Assembly: GCF_900104515.1 (NCBI RefSeq) | Contig: NZ_FNJL01000010.1 | Span: forward strand, 111,562-175,561 | Origin: Paracidovorax cattleyae | GTDB taxonomy: Bacteria > Pseudomonadota > Gammaproteobacteria > Burkholderiales > Burkholderiaceae_C | DNA length: 64,000 bases | Direction of reading: 5' to 3' | Shown: positions 57,926 to 64,000 of the stretch, one piece after another | How the letters are laid out: each line of letters begins with the position of its first letter | Position numbering within the stretch: the first letter of the stretch is position 1 | Notes under the pieces: model-generated | The model's input: only the letters and a program-made list of their open reading frames with translations | Databases searched by the model: none | What the model was told of the DNA's origin: nothing | Position numbers and translations under genes: made by a program

Positions 57926-58731
57926 TGGCCATCCCCACCGTGCAGCAGCGGACGCGTGAGCGCTTCCGCAGGGCGGCGGCGCTCGCCGCGCTGTCGCTGG
58001 CGGCCGGCTTCGGTGCCACGGCCAGCCATGCCGCGCTCTTCGATGATGACGAGGCACGCCGCGCCATCATCGAATTGCGCCAGCGTGTCGATACGATGCA
58101 GCAGCAATTGGGGGGCGACCAGCGCCGCTCCTCCGACGACAGTGCCCAGATGCGGCGCAGCCTGATCGACCTGCAGTCACAGATCGAAACGCTGCGTTCC
58201 GACCAGGCGACCTTGCGCGGCCAGAACGAGCAGTTGCAGCGCGACGTGGCCGAACTGCAGCGCCGGCAGAAGGACATCGCCCAGGGCGTGGACGAACGCC
58301 TCAAGCAGTTCGAGCCGGCCAAGGTGACCATGGACGGCCAGGAATTCCAGGCCGACCCCGCGGAAAAGCGCGACTTCGAAGCCGCGCTGGCCGTGTTCCG
58401 CTCGGGCAAGTTCCCTGATGCCGTGTCCGCCTTCGGCAACTTCCTGCGCCAGTATCCCCGCAGCGGCTACATGCCCTCGGCCCGGTTCTGGCTGGGCAAT
58501 GCCCAGTACGCCACGCGCGACTACAAGGAAGCGATCAACAACTTCAAGGCCCTGCTGGCCGCGTCGCCCGACCATGCGCGCGCGCCGGAAGCCGCCCTGT
58601 CGATCGCCAATTGCCAGATCGAGCTGAAGGACACGCGCGCCGCGCGCAAGACGCTGGAAGACCTGCTGCGTGCCTACCCGCAGTCCGAAGCCGCTGCCGC
58701 GGCCAAGGAACGCCTCGCGCGGCTGAAGTGA
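57925..58731 (+). CDS. cpoB: CpoB/YbgF, cell-division coordinator
   Basis: The 268-residue periplasmic protein links outer-membrane constriction and peptidoglycan synthesis. It has a signal peptide (AALAALSLAAGFGATASHA), an N-terminal coiled coil (residues ~45-125, Gln/Arg-rich heptads) and C-terminal TPR repeats (ALAVFRSGKFPDAVSAFGNF). The ATG overlaps the pal stop (TGATG). Its own stop overlaps the GTG of tcdA. Confidence 0.95.
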   Translation: MAIPTVQQRTRERFRRAAALAALSLAAGFGATASHAALFDDDEARRAIIELRQRVDTMQQQLGGDQRRSSDDSAQMRRSLIDLQSQIETLRSDQATLRGQNEQLQRDVAELQRRQKDIAQGVDERLKQFEPAKVTMDGQEFQADPAEKRDFEAALAVFRSGKFPDAVSAFGNFLRQYPRSGYMPSARFWLGNAQYATRDYKEAINNFKALLAASPDHARAPEAALSIANCQIELKDTRAARKTLEDLLRAYPQSEAAAAAKERLARLK

Positions 58732-59627
58732 GCACGCCGGTGCAGCAGCATGCGCCGGAGGCGGTGCCGGTGACGGCGCAGCCGCCCGTCCCCCCTCCCT
58801 CGGGTCCAGGCCCGGGGGGGCAAGATGCTTTCCCCGTCGACACCGACCTGCGCCGCCGCTTCGCAGGCCTCGAGCGCCTCTATGGCGTGGAGGGGGCCTC
58901 CCGCATCCGCGCGGCCCATGTCGCGGTGGTCGGGGTGGGCGGTGTCGGTTCCTGGGCCGTCGAAGCCCTGGCCCGCAGCGGGGTCGGGCGGCTTACCCTC
59001 ATCGATCTCGACAACGTGGCGGAATCCAACGTGAACCGCCAGATCCACGCCTTGTCCAACACCGTGGGGCAGGCCAAGGTGGAGGCCATGCGCGACCGCA
59101 TCGCTCTCATCCACCCGGGCTGCGAGGTCCGCTGCATCGAGGAATTCGTCGAGCCCGGCAACTGGCCCGCCATCCTGCCCGACGGCGTGGATGCGGTGAT
59201 CGACGCGTGCGACCAGGTGCATGCCAAGACCGCCATGGCGGCATGGGCCCTGAGGCTGCGCCACGGCCACCACCGCTTCATCAGCGTGGGCGCGGCCGGT
59301 GGCAAGCGCCTGGCCCACAGGGTGGACATCGACGACCTTTCCCGGACCACGCACGACCCCTTGCTCGCGCAACTGCGCTACCGCCTGCGCAAGCAGCACG
59401 GCGCTGCGCGCGAAGGGCGACGCATCGGCATCGCCTGCGTGTTCAGCCGCGAGGCCGTGGCCCCGCCGCACGCCTCCTGTGCGGTGGACGCCGGCGCGGA
59501 CGGCAGCCTGAACTGCCATGGCTATGGCTCCGTCGTGTCCGTCACGGCCACCTTCGGCCAGTGCGCGGCCGGCTGGGTACTCGACCGGCTGGCCGAATCT
59601 GGTTCGGGCCCTGAAGTGGCGCTATAA
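58728..59627 (+). CDS. tcdA: tRNA threonylcarbamoyladenosine dehydratase
   Basis: TcdA (CsdL) is an E1-like enzyme that uses ATP to cyclise t6A37 to ct6A in tRNAs decoding ANN codons. The 299-residue product has the nucleotide-binding GVGGVGSWAVEALARSG, the LIDLDNVAESNVNRQ block and the conserved CVFSREA. A GTG at 58728 overlaps the cpoB stop, so it belongs to the tolB-pal-cpoB unit. The first 40 residues are a Pro-rich extension. Its TAA stop lies inside the -10 box of tRNA-Lys. Confidence 0.93.
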   Translation: MSTPVQQHAPEAVPVTAQPPVPPPSGPGPGGQDAFPVDTDLRRRFAGLERLYGVEGASRIRAAHVAVVGVGGVGSWAVEALARSGVGRLTLIDLDNVAESNVNRQIHALSNTVGQAKVEAMRDRIALIHPGCEVRCIEEFVEPGNWPAILPDGVDAVIDACDQVHAKTAMAAWALRLRHGHHRFISVGAAGGKRLAHRVDIDDLSRTTHDPLLAQLRYRLRKQHGAAREGRRIGIACVFSREAVAPPHASCAVDAGADGSLNCHGYGSVVSVTATFGQCAAGWVLDRLAESGSGPEVAL

Positions 59628-59628
59628 T
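59623..59628 (+). promoter_or_regulatory. -10 box of tRNA-Lys promoter
   Basis: A perfect TATAAT includes the TAA stop codon of tcdA and lies 44 bases before tRNA-Lys. No strong -35 box is visible at the expected distance. Confidence 0.55.
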
Positions 59629-59672
59629 TTGAGTCTTTGCTGCCGAGGCTCCAGCGCCGTGGCAGCAATGTT

Positions 59673-59748
59673 GGGACGTTAGCTCAGTTGGTAGAGCAGC
59701 GGACTTTTAATCCGTTGGTCACAAGTTCGAATCTTGTACGTCCTACCA
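59673..59748 (+). tRNA. tRNA-Lys (anticodon UUU)
   Basis: A 76-base cloverleaf with encoded CCA, acceptor GGGACGT/ACGTCCT, anticodon arm CGGAC-TTTTAAT-CCG and T-loop TTCGAAT. A lysine tRNA after the tol-pal genes is also found in E. coli. Confidence 0.96.
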
Positions 59749-59761
59749 GGCAAATCCAGGA

Positions 59762-59799
59762 AACCCTGCTATGCAAAACGTAGCAGGGTTTTTTCTTTT
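59762..59799 (+). terminator. Terminator after tRNA-Lys
   Basis: AACCCTGCTA (59762-59771) pairs with TAGCAGGGTT (59781-59790), followed by TTTTCTTTT. Confidence 0.93.
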
Positions 59800-59866
59800 C
59801 CGAGAGCCGTCAGCGTCAGGCCGAATGGCATTTGTCCTAAGCAAGGCCGGCTTCTAGGATGGGCCG

Positions 59867-60301
59867 ATGCCCGCAGCCGTTGCCCTTGACCGCTTCATCC
59901 ATGCCCAGGAGCCCGTCTGGGACCGGGTATTGTCGGAACTGAACGCCGGGAAAAAGCGCTCCCACTGGATGTGGTTCATCTTCCCCCAGGTCCACGGCCT
60001 GGGCCACAGCGACATGGCGCAACGCTACGCCCTTCAGTCCCGGGGGGAGGCCGCAGCCTACCTGGACCATCCCGTGCTCGGCGAGCGCCTGCGCGAAGCC
60101 TGCAGCGTCCTGCTCGGCCTGGATCAGGGCCTGTCCGCCCGTGGGATCTTCGGTTCCCCGGACGACATCAAGCTCCGCTCCAGCATGACGCTGTTCGCCG
60201 AGGTGGCCGCGCCGGGCAGCTGTTTCGATGCCGTGCTGGCCCGGTATTTCGATGGCGTGAAGGATGCGCGCACGCTGGAGCTGCTGGGCCCAAGTGCCTG
60301 A
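59867..60301 (+). CDS. DUF1810-family protein
   Basis: The 144-residue protein is a full DUF1810 domain (LDRFIHAQEPVWDRVLSEL, SHWMWFIFPQVHGLGHS, IFGSPDDIKLRSSMTLF). These small cytoplasmic proteins have no established function. It stands alone after the tRNA-Lys terminator and is convergent with the binding-protein gene. Confidence 0.93.
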   Translation: MPAAVALDRFIHAQEPVWDRVLSELNAGKKRSHWMWFIFPQVHGLGHSDMAQRYALQSRGEAAAYLDHPVLGERLREACSVLLGLDQGLSARGIFGSPDDIKLRSSMTLFAEVAAPGSCFDAVLARYFDGVKDARTLELLGPSA

Positions 60302-60350
60302 CGCCTGATGCCGCACCGGCTTCATTGCCGGGAGGCTGCTTCCAGGCCCT

Positions 60351-60372
60351 GGCCCCGGGTGGCCCCGGGGCC
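60351..60372. terminator. Perfect 9-bp hairpin between convergent genes
   Basis: GGCCCCGGG and CCCGGGGCC enclose a 4-base loop. It lies between the DUF1810 stop and the binding-protein stop. There is no T-run, so it may pause or protect transcripts rather than terminate alone. Confidence 0.45.
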
Positions 60373-60380
60373 CGTCCTGC

Positions 60381-61520
60381 TCACAGGCTCTTCAACGGCA
60401 CCACGTCCTTGCCCTTGAGGGTGTACACCGTCACCGCCGACGACTTCAGATCGTGCCTGGCGTCGTACGAGAACTCGCCCGTCACGCCGGCATATTTGCC
60501 GTTGGCGATCGCCTGGGCGATCTTCTTCGTGTCGGTGGTGGACTGTGCGGTCTCCATGGCATTGGCGAGCAGGTGCATGCCGTCGTAGAAGGCGGCGGCG
60601 TAGGTGAGCGGGTCGCGCTTGTATTCGGCGCGGTAGCGCTCGGCGAATTTCTGGCCCTTGTCGCTCTTGTCCAGCATCGAGCCGCCCTGGGTGCAATAGA
60701 CGTTCAGGTCGCCGGTGAGCTGGGCCAGGTTGGCGGTTTCGGTGGAGCAGATGCCGTCGCCGCCGAGCAGGGGGCCGGTGATGCCGAGGGCGCGCATCTG
60801 CTTGAGCAGGGGGCCGCCCTGGGGCGAGTAGCCGCCGTAGAACACGGCTTCGGCCTTGGCTCCGCGGATGTTGGTCAGGATCGCGCTGAAATCCGTGGCC
60901 TTGTCGGTGGTGAATTCGGTGGCCACGACCTGCAGGCCCAGGCGCTTGGCCTGCGCGGTGAATTCGCGGGCGACGCCCTGGCCGTAGGCGGTGCGGTCGT
61001 CGATCACGGCCACCGTCTTGGGCTTCAGGTCCTGCGCCGCGTAGGTGGCCATCTTGGTGCCCAGCTGGTTGTCGCTGGCGCCGATGCGGAACAGCGTGCC
61101 GTAGCCGAGTTCCGTGATCTTCGGGTTGGAGGCCACGGTGAGCGTGAGGATGTCCGAGTCGTTCAGCACCCGCGCGGCAGGCACCGTGACGCCCGAGTTG
61201 TAGGGGCCGAGCACGAAGCGGATCTTCTTGTCGGCCAGGGTCTGGGCGACCTGCACGCCCTGCTTGGGATCGGCCACGTCGTCGTTGATGTCCAGCTCGA
61301 ACACCACGGGCTTGCCGGCCACCTTGACGCCCCTGGCGTTCAGTTCCTTGATGGCAAGCAGGGCGCCGTCGCGGTTGTCTCCTCCGTTGGCCGCCTGCGG
61401 GCCCGTGACGGGGCTCATGAAGCCGATGCGGACACGCTCCTGTGCCTGGCCATGGACGGCCGCGGCGGCCAGTCCCAGGGCCGTGGCGGTCAGGCGGAAA
61501 ATCTCTCGGGTCTTGCTCAT
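60381..61520 (-). CDS. Branched-chain amino acid ABC transporter, periplasmic binding protein (LivK/LivJ-like)
   Basis: The 379-residue protein has a signal peptide (LTATALGLAAAAVHGQAQ) and a type I periplasmic-binding fold (VRIGFMSPVTGPQAANGGDN, FVLGPYNSGVTVPAA, AVIDDRTAYGQGVA). It should capture branched-chain amino acids or a related ligand. No permease or ATPase genes are adjacent, so it is an orphan that must share a transporter elsewhere. The start MSKTREIFRLTA at 61520 puts the signal peptide at the N-terminus. Confidence 0.92.
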   Translation of the reverse strand: MSKTREIFRLTATALGLAAAAVHGQAQERVRIGFMSPVTGPQAANGGDNRDGALLAIKELNARGVKVAGKPVVFELDINDDVADPKQGVQVAQTLADKKIRFVLGPYNSGVTVPAARVLNDSDILTLTVASNPKITELGYGTLFRIGASDNQLGTKMATYAAQDLKPKTVAVIDDRTAYGQGVAREFTAQAKRLGLQVVATEFTTDKATDFSAILTNIRGAKAEAVFYGGYSPQGGPLLKQMRALGITGPLLGGDGICSTETANLAQLTGDLNVYCTQGGSMLDKSDKGQKFAERYRAEYKRDPLTYAAAFYDGMHLLANAMETAQSTTDTKKIAQAIANGKYAGVTGEFSYDARHDLKSSAVTVYTLKGKDVVPLKSL

Positions 61521-61592
61521 TGGCTGTGTTCCTTGTGATGCAGGGATGGAGCACGAAGATCGGATGGGCCTGGTGCCCCGGCAGGCAGGAAA

Positions 61593-61621
61593 GGCCCGCC
61601 CGGCTTGTGGCTGGGCGGGCC
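61593..61621 (-). terminator. Hairpin upstream of the binding-protein gene
   Basis: GGCCCGCCC and GGGCGGGCC form a perfect 9-bp stem with an 11-base loop, followed on the minus strand by TTTCCT. It may end the transcript of the upstream small exported protein, or act as a leader structure of the binding-protein gene. The remaining 290 bases of this gap show nothing else. Confidence 0.5.
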
Positions 61622-61814
61622 GGCAAACCCTCGATTGTACGCAAGGATTGCAGGGCGGCGGAGAAGGGCCTGCGGGAACGAGGCTGTGGTCACGCCGTGC
61701 GACCGGGCCGCGCATGTGCGTTCATTCCGTCACACGGAGCGCAACACCGGGTCGGTCGGCTGCCCGGCGTTGCCGCCACGGTGACGCGAAGCCGCGAGGG
61801 CTTCAGAGCGGTGC

Positions 61815-62177
61815 TTATTCGGGGGTGACCGTCACGTCGGTGACCTTGGCGGGGCGCACGGGCTGGCAGGACCGCCCGAGCAGGAGGCTGCGGACCGTCC
61901 GCGCGTCGTATTCATGGCCCCGCACCGCGGGCACTTCGACGTCCCAGGGACCTGCGGAATCGGCAGGATCTCCACCCCAGGTCCGGCTGCCTGCAGGCAG
62001 GCAACCCATGATGTAAGCCTTCATGGTGGCCACGCTGGGGTTGCGTCCCTGTCCGCCGAACGTGAAGTCAAGCTGGAAGTCGCTCGCCGCATGGGCCAAC
62101 GGGGATGCCGCCAAGGCACACCCTGCCAGGCTGGCGCACAACAGCCGGCGCAAAAGCATTGAACTGCTCAGGTTCAT
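61815..62177 (-). CDS. Small exported protein of unknown function
   Basis: The 120-residue protein has a signal peptide ending near PLAHA (residue ~30), two cysteines in the mature part and no domain I recognise. A strong GAGGGAGG ribosome site stands before the ATG at 62177, which argues for real translation; the frame extends upstream only as a shadow. It is 118 bases downstream of the SOS-box gene on the same strand. Confidence 0.78.
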   Translation of the reverse strand: MNLSSSMLLRRLLCASLAGCALAASPLAHAASDFQLDFTFGGQGRNPSVATMKAYIMGCLPAGSRTWGGDPADSAGPWDVEVPAVRGHEYDARTVRSLLLGRSCQPVRPAKVTDVTVTPE

Positions 62178-62295
62178 ATTTCCTCCCTCTTGATGAAGTC
62201 GTTGTTTCTGCACAATAGCACTGCGGCCGAATTGCGCAAGTGCGCCGGGGGCCGGCATCCCTGGATGAATCGGGGCGGGCCGATGCTTCAGGAAG

Positions 62296-62604
62296 TTACG
62301 ACATCCGTACCTCGAAATAAGCCCCTTCGGACTCCCCCAGACCCTGCATGCCGGCAGTGCGCGCTGACGCCGCGGCACGGGCCCAGCGGTTGATGGTGGC
62401 CATCGGGTCCGCGCCTTCGGGGGCTTTGTCGCCGTCCTGCAGCCGCTGCACCGCAGCGAGCGATCCGGCCACGCCTTCCGGGCCGCCGAGCTGGCGCTCC
62501 AGCACCCGGGCGTAGCGGGCTTCGGCGGCGGTGCGTTCACGCTGCGGCAGTTCGGGGAAATCGCACAGGGCGACGGTGTAGGCGAGGGTGGCGGTTTCGG
62601 ACAT
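62296..62604 (-). CDS. 102-residue protein of unknown function, probably SOS-controlled
   Basis: The protein starts MSETATLAYTVALCDFPELP and is Ala/Arg/Glu-rich and largely helical by eye, with no signal peptide, membrane helix or known motif. AGGAG and AAAAGGG lie just before its ATG at 62604. A near-ideal LexA operator sits 25 bases upstream of the start, so expression is expected after DNA damage. It lies 83 bases downstream of a secreted nuclease gene on the same strand. Candidate roles (checkpoint, prophage or toxin control) are guesses. Confidence 0.78.
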   Translation of the reverse strand: MSETATLAYTVALCDFPELPQRERTAAEARYARVLERQLGGPEGVAGSLAAVQRLQDGDKAPEGADPMATINRWARAAASARTAGMQGLGESEGAYFEVRMS

Positions 62605-62629
62605 CCCTTTTCTCCTGAAGTAGCAATGA

Positions 62630-62645
62630 CTGTATGAATATACAG
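62630..62645 (-). promoter_or_regulatory. LexA-type SOS box
   Basis: CTGTATGAATATACAG matches the CTGT-N8-ACAG LexA operator, with an AT-rich alternating centre as in E. coli sites. It sits inside a larger inverted repeat (62623-62652, 13-base arms, two mismatches). It overlaps a possible -10 TATATT for the leftward gene starting at 62604. Confidence 0.75.
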
Positions 62646-62687
62646 CTATTGCCGTGCAGCTGGGAAGGGGCTTGTCGGGGGCGCGCG

Positions 62688-63554
62688 TCAATGCGCCGGC
62701 GCGGGGGATGGCAGCAGCCGCATGCCGGTGCGGCGCTCCACCTCCTGCAGGGTGATCGGCGGGCCTGCGGTGGCGTCGGGCGCATTCTGCTGCCAGTGCG
62801 CCCAGGAGCGTCCGGTCTCGGCGTCGTACACGAGCTTGAACAGGTGCGAAGGCACGGCCACCTGGGCTGCGCCGATCGTCTTCGCCCCAGGTTCGAAGAC
62901 GGGGCCGGTGATGACATAGACATCGCCGTGCGCACGCATCGCATAGCGGCGCGTGTCCTCCTCGATGCGTGCCCAGGGGCCGCTGTTCTGCTTCGGGTCC
63001 TGCGGCACCATGTTGGCGAGGCTGAAGGACTGCGCCATGGCTTCGGGCGTGCCCATGTCGCCGGCGGGTGCCATGTGTCCGCGGGCATAGCCCGAGCCGC
63101 GATAGTCCTCGAGTTCGGCGCGCTCGCCGCGCGGCAGCCGGGCATCCGCGTAGAAGTGGTCGGTGCGGTGCTGCTGCCGGGCCTGCTGCAGGATCTGGCG
63201 GTTGAGCCGCTCGGCCACATACACGGGAGTGCGCGTGTTGCCGCTGTGCAGCACAGCGAAGGCGTCGAAGCACAGTTCGCGCAGCCGCGGGGCGTCGGGG
63301 GTGAGGGGCGCGACGCCGCCGGCGAAATGCTGGCGGCAGTCCGTGAACTGGCCTGCGCGCGTGGGCTGGGCAGTGCTGCCGGACCAGGGGCCCTGCGTGG
63401 GGTGGATGCCGCAGCTCGTGACCTGCAGGCCCACGACCGCGGAGGTGAACAGGGAGACCAGCAGCCGGCGCACGCGTCCGGAGGACCGGTGCAGGAGGGC
63501 GATGGAAGGGGAGCGGGAGGATTTTTTTCTGCGCGATTGCTTCTGCTGGGCCAT
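62688..63554 (-). CDS. DNA/RNA non-specific endonuclease (NucA/NucG family), lipoprotein-like
   Basis: The 288-residue protein has a basic N-terminus, a hydrophobic segment ending in a lipobox-like VTSC (about residue 48), and the nuclease core RGHMAPAGDM with the catalytic His, then NMVPQDPKQNSGPW with the metal-site Asn. The usual DRGH is ARGH here. Such enzymes degrade DNA and RNA outside the cytoplasm. The start MAQQKQSRRKKS at 63554 is favoured over the Met 40 codons upstream, which adds only unconserved sequence. Confidence 0.87.
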   Translation of the reverse strand: MAQQKQSRRKKSSRSPSIALLHRSSGRVRRLLVSLFTSAVVGLQVTSCGIHPTQGPWSGSTAQPTRAGQFTDCRQHFAGGVAPLTPDAPRLRELCFDAFAVLHSGNTRTPVYVAERLNRQILQQARQQHRTDHFYADARLPRGERAELEDYRGSGYARGHMAPAGDMGTPEAMAQSFSLANMVPQDPKQNSGPWARIEEDTRRYAMRAHGDVYVITGPVFEPGAKTIGAAQVAVPSHLFKLVYDAETGRSWAHWQQNAPDATAGPPITLQEVERRTGMRLLPSPAPAH

Positions 63555-63679
63555 CCGCCGATTAGAACCCGCACCGGTGCCGCTACCAGGGCATTCGCAC
63601 GCAACAAATGCTGCCGGCCGTGTCCGCCCTGACCGGCCAATGCTGCGTTGTCTGACGCGCGTGTCCGCAGGCACGCCCT

Positions 63680-64000
63680 AAGAGCCTGTTTACGATCTTT
63701 TTAGAGCCGACAATTGCTTGGTGAAAAGAAAGCCCTACCCAAGCGACATAAGCAGAGAGAAGTTCGCCGAGATCGAGCCCTTGTTGCGCAGCGTTCGGCG
63801 CAGTACCAAGCCCATAGAGCTGGATCTCTACGAGGTGTTCTGCGCGGTGCTCTACCTACTGCGCACAGGCTGTCAGTGGAGGTTTCTTCCGCCGGAGTTT
63901 CCCAAGTGGCAGAACGTGTATGCGTACTGGCGCAAGTGGAGCGAGCCTGACCTGCACGGGATAAGCGTGCTGGAGCAGGCCCTCAAAAAATCAGGTTGGC
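63680..64000 (+). mobile_element. Left end of an IS5-family insertion sequence, cut by the window
   Basis: From about 63680 the sequence AGAGCCTGTTTACGATCTTT has the form of an IS5/IS427-type terminal repeat, followed by the transposase start at 63721. The right end is outside the window, so the element's length and target duplication cannot be given. A TA or TAA before the repeat (near 63679) may be the target. Confidence 0.75.
63721..64000 (+). CDS. IS5-family transposase, N-terminal part (3' end outside the window)
   Basis: From the GTG at 63721 the frame reads MKRKPYPSDISREKFAEIEP and then the DUF4096-type block CAVLYLLRTGCQWRFLPPEF and WQNVYAYWRKW. This is the standard N-terminus of IS5/IS427 transposases. 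A run of six A at 63985-63990 is a plausible slippery site, since IS427-group elements make the full enzyme by frameshifting between two frames. No catalytic DDE part is visible yet. Confidence 0.88.
   Translation, partial: MKRKPYPSDISREKFAEIEPLLRSVRRSTKPIELDLYEVFCAVLYLLRTGCQWRFLPPEFPKWQNVYAYWRKWSEPDLHGISVLEQALKKSGW

Noticed and set aside
63714..63950. Plus-strand frame of 78 codons at the right end
   Set aside because: It is out of frame with the IS5 transposase that starts at 63721 and runs to the window end.

Overview
The window is a high-GC, gene-dense stretch of a betaproteobacterial chromosome. Protein sequences and gene order (folC-dedD-cvpA-purF-metZ-gltX, mltG-tmk-holB-pilZ-tatD, tolB-pal-cpoB) point to Burkholderiales, most likely Comamonadaceae of the Acidovorax/Paracidovorax kind. 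The genus is an inference from family resemblance. About 63 protein genes, five tRNA genes and several gene remnants are supported. No CRISPR array, rRNA or replication origin was seen.

Layout. 0-11 kb: a LysR regulator cut by the window edge, tRNA-Thr, then a leftward run of fbp, pepN, a two-gene ATPase + TOPRIM-like module, prfB with its programmed frameshift, an alpha/beta hydrolase and a shrunken Fpg/Nei-like gene; then rightward an aldo/keto reductase, a YbaK-type deacylase and plsY. 11-20.5 kb: a degenerate HD-domain protein, a retropepsin-like protein, yajQ, murB, a divergent MBL-fold/LysR pair, an ECF41 sigma factor with a carboxymuconolactone-decarboxylase partner, argG and ppnP. 20.5-24.5 kb: a less GC-rich accessory island (nitroreductase, SDR, LysR) ending in decayed remnants, including the start of a phage-type integrase. 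24.5-33.3 kb: a glycine-zipper protein, a Spx/ArsC-like protein, folC-dedD-cvpA-purF-metZ-gltX and a tRNA Ala-Glu-Asp cluster. 33.4-48 kb: membrane acyltransferase, two efflux pumps, DUF72, tex, an HDOD-patatin pair, Fe-ADH, an exported hydratase-like protein, and an HSL-type hydrolase overlapping a thioesterase-GNAT fusion. 48-64 kb: ygfZ diverging from mltG-tmk-holB-pilZ-tatD-ankyrin; msbA diverging from tolB-pal-cpoB-tcdA-tRNA-Lys; DUF1810, a LivK-type binding protein, a small exported protein, a 102-residue protein behind a LexA-type box, a secreted nuclease, and the left end of an IS5-family element running off the window.

How the genes work together. Most of the window is housekeeping: nucleotide synthesis (purF, tmk), amino acid synthesis (metZ, argG), translation (gltX, prfB, tRNAs), envelope (murB, plsY, mltG, msbA, tolB-pal-cpoB) and repair. 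The least ordinary items are the prfB-linked ATPase/TOPRIM module, which resembles a split OLD-type nuclease and may be a phage-defence pair; the small gene under an SOS-like operator; the Fpg/Nei-like gene with two in-frame internal deletions; and the ECF41 sigma gene whose own promoter appears to place its start codon almost at the transcript end.
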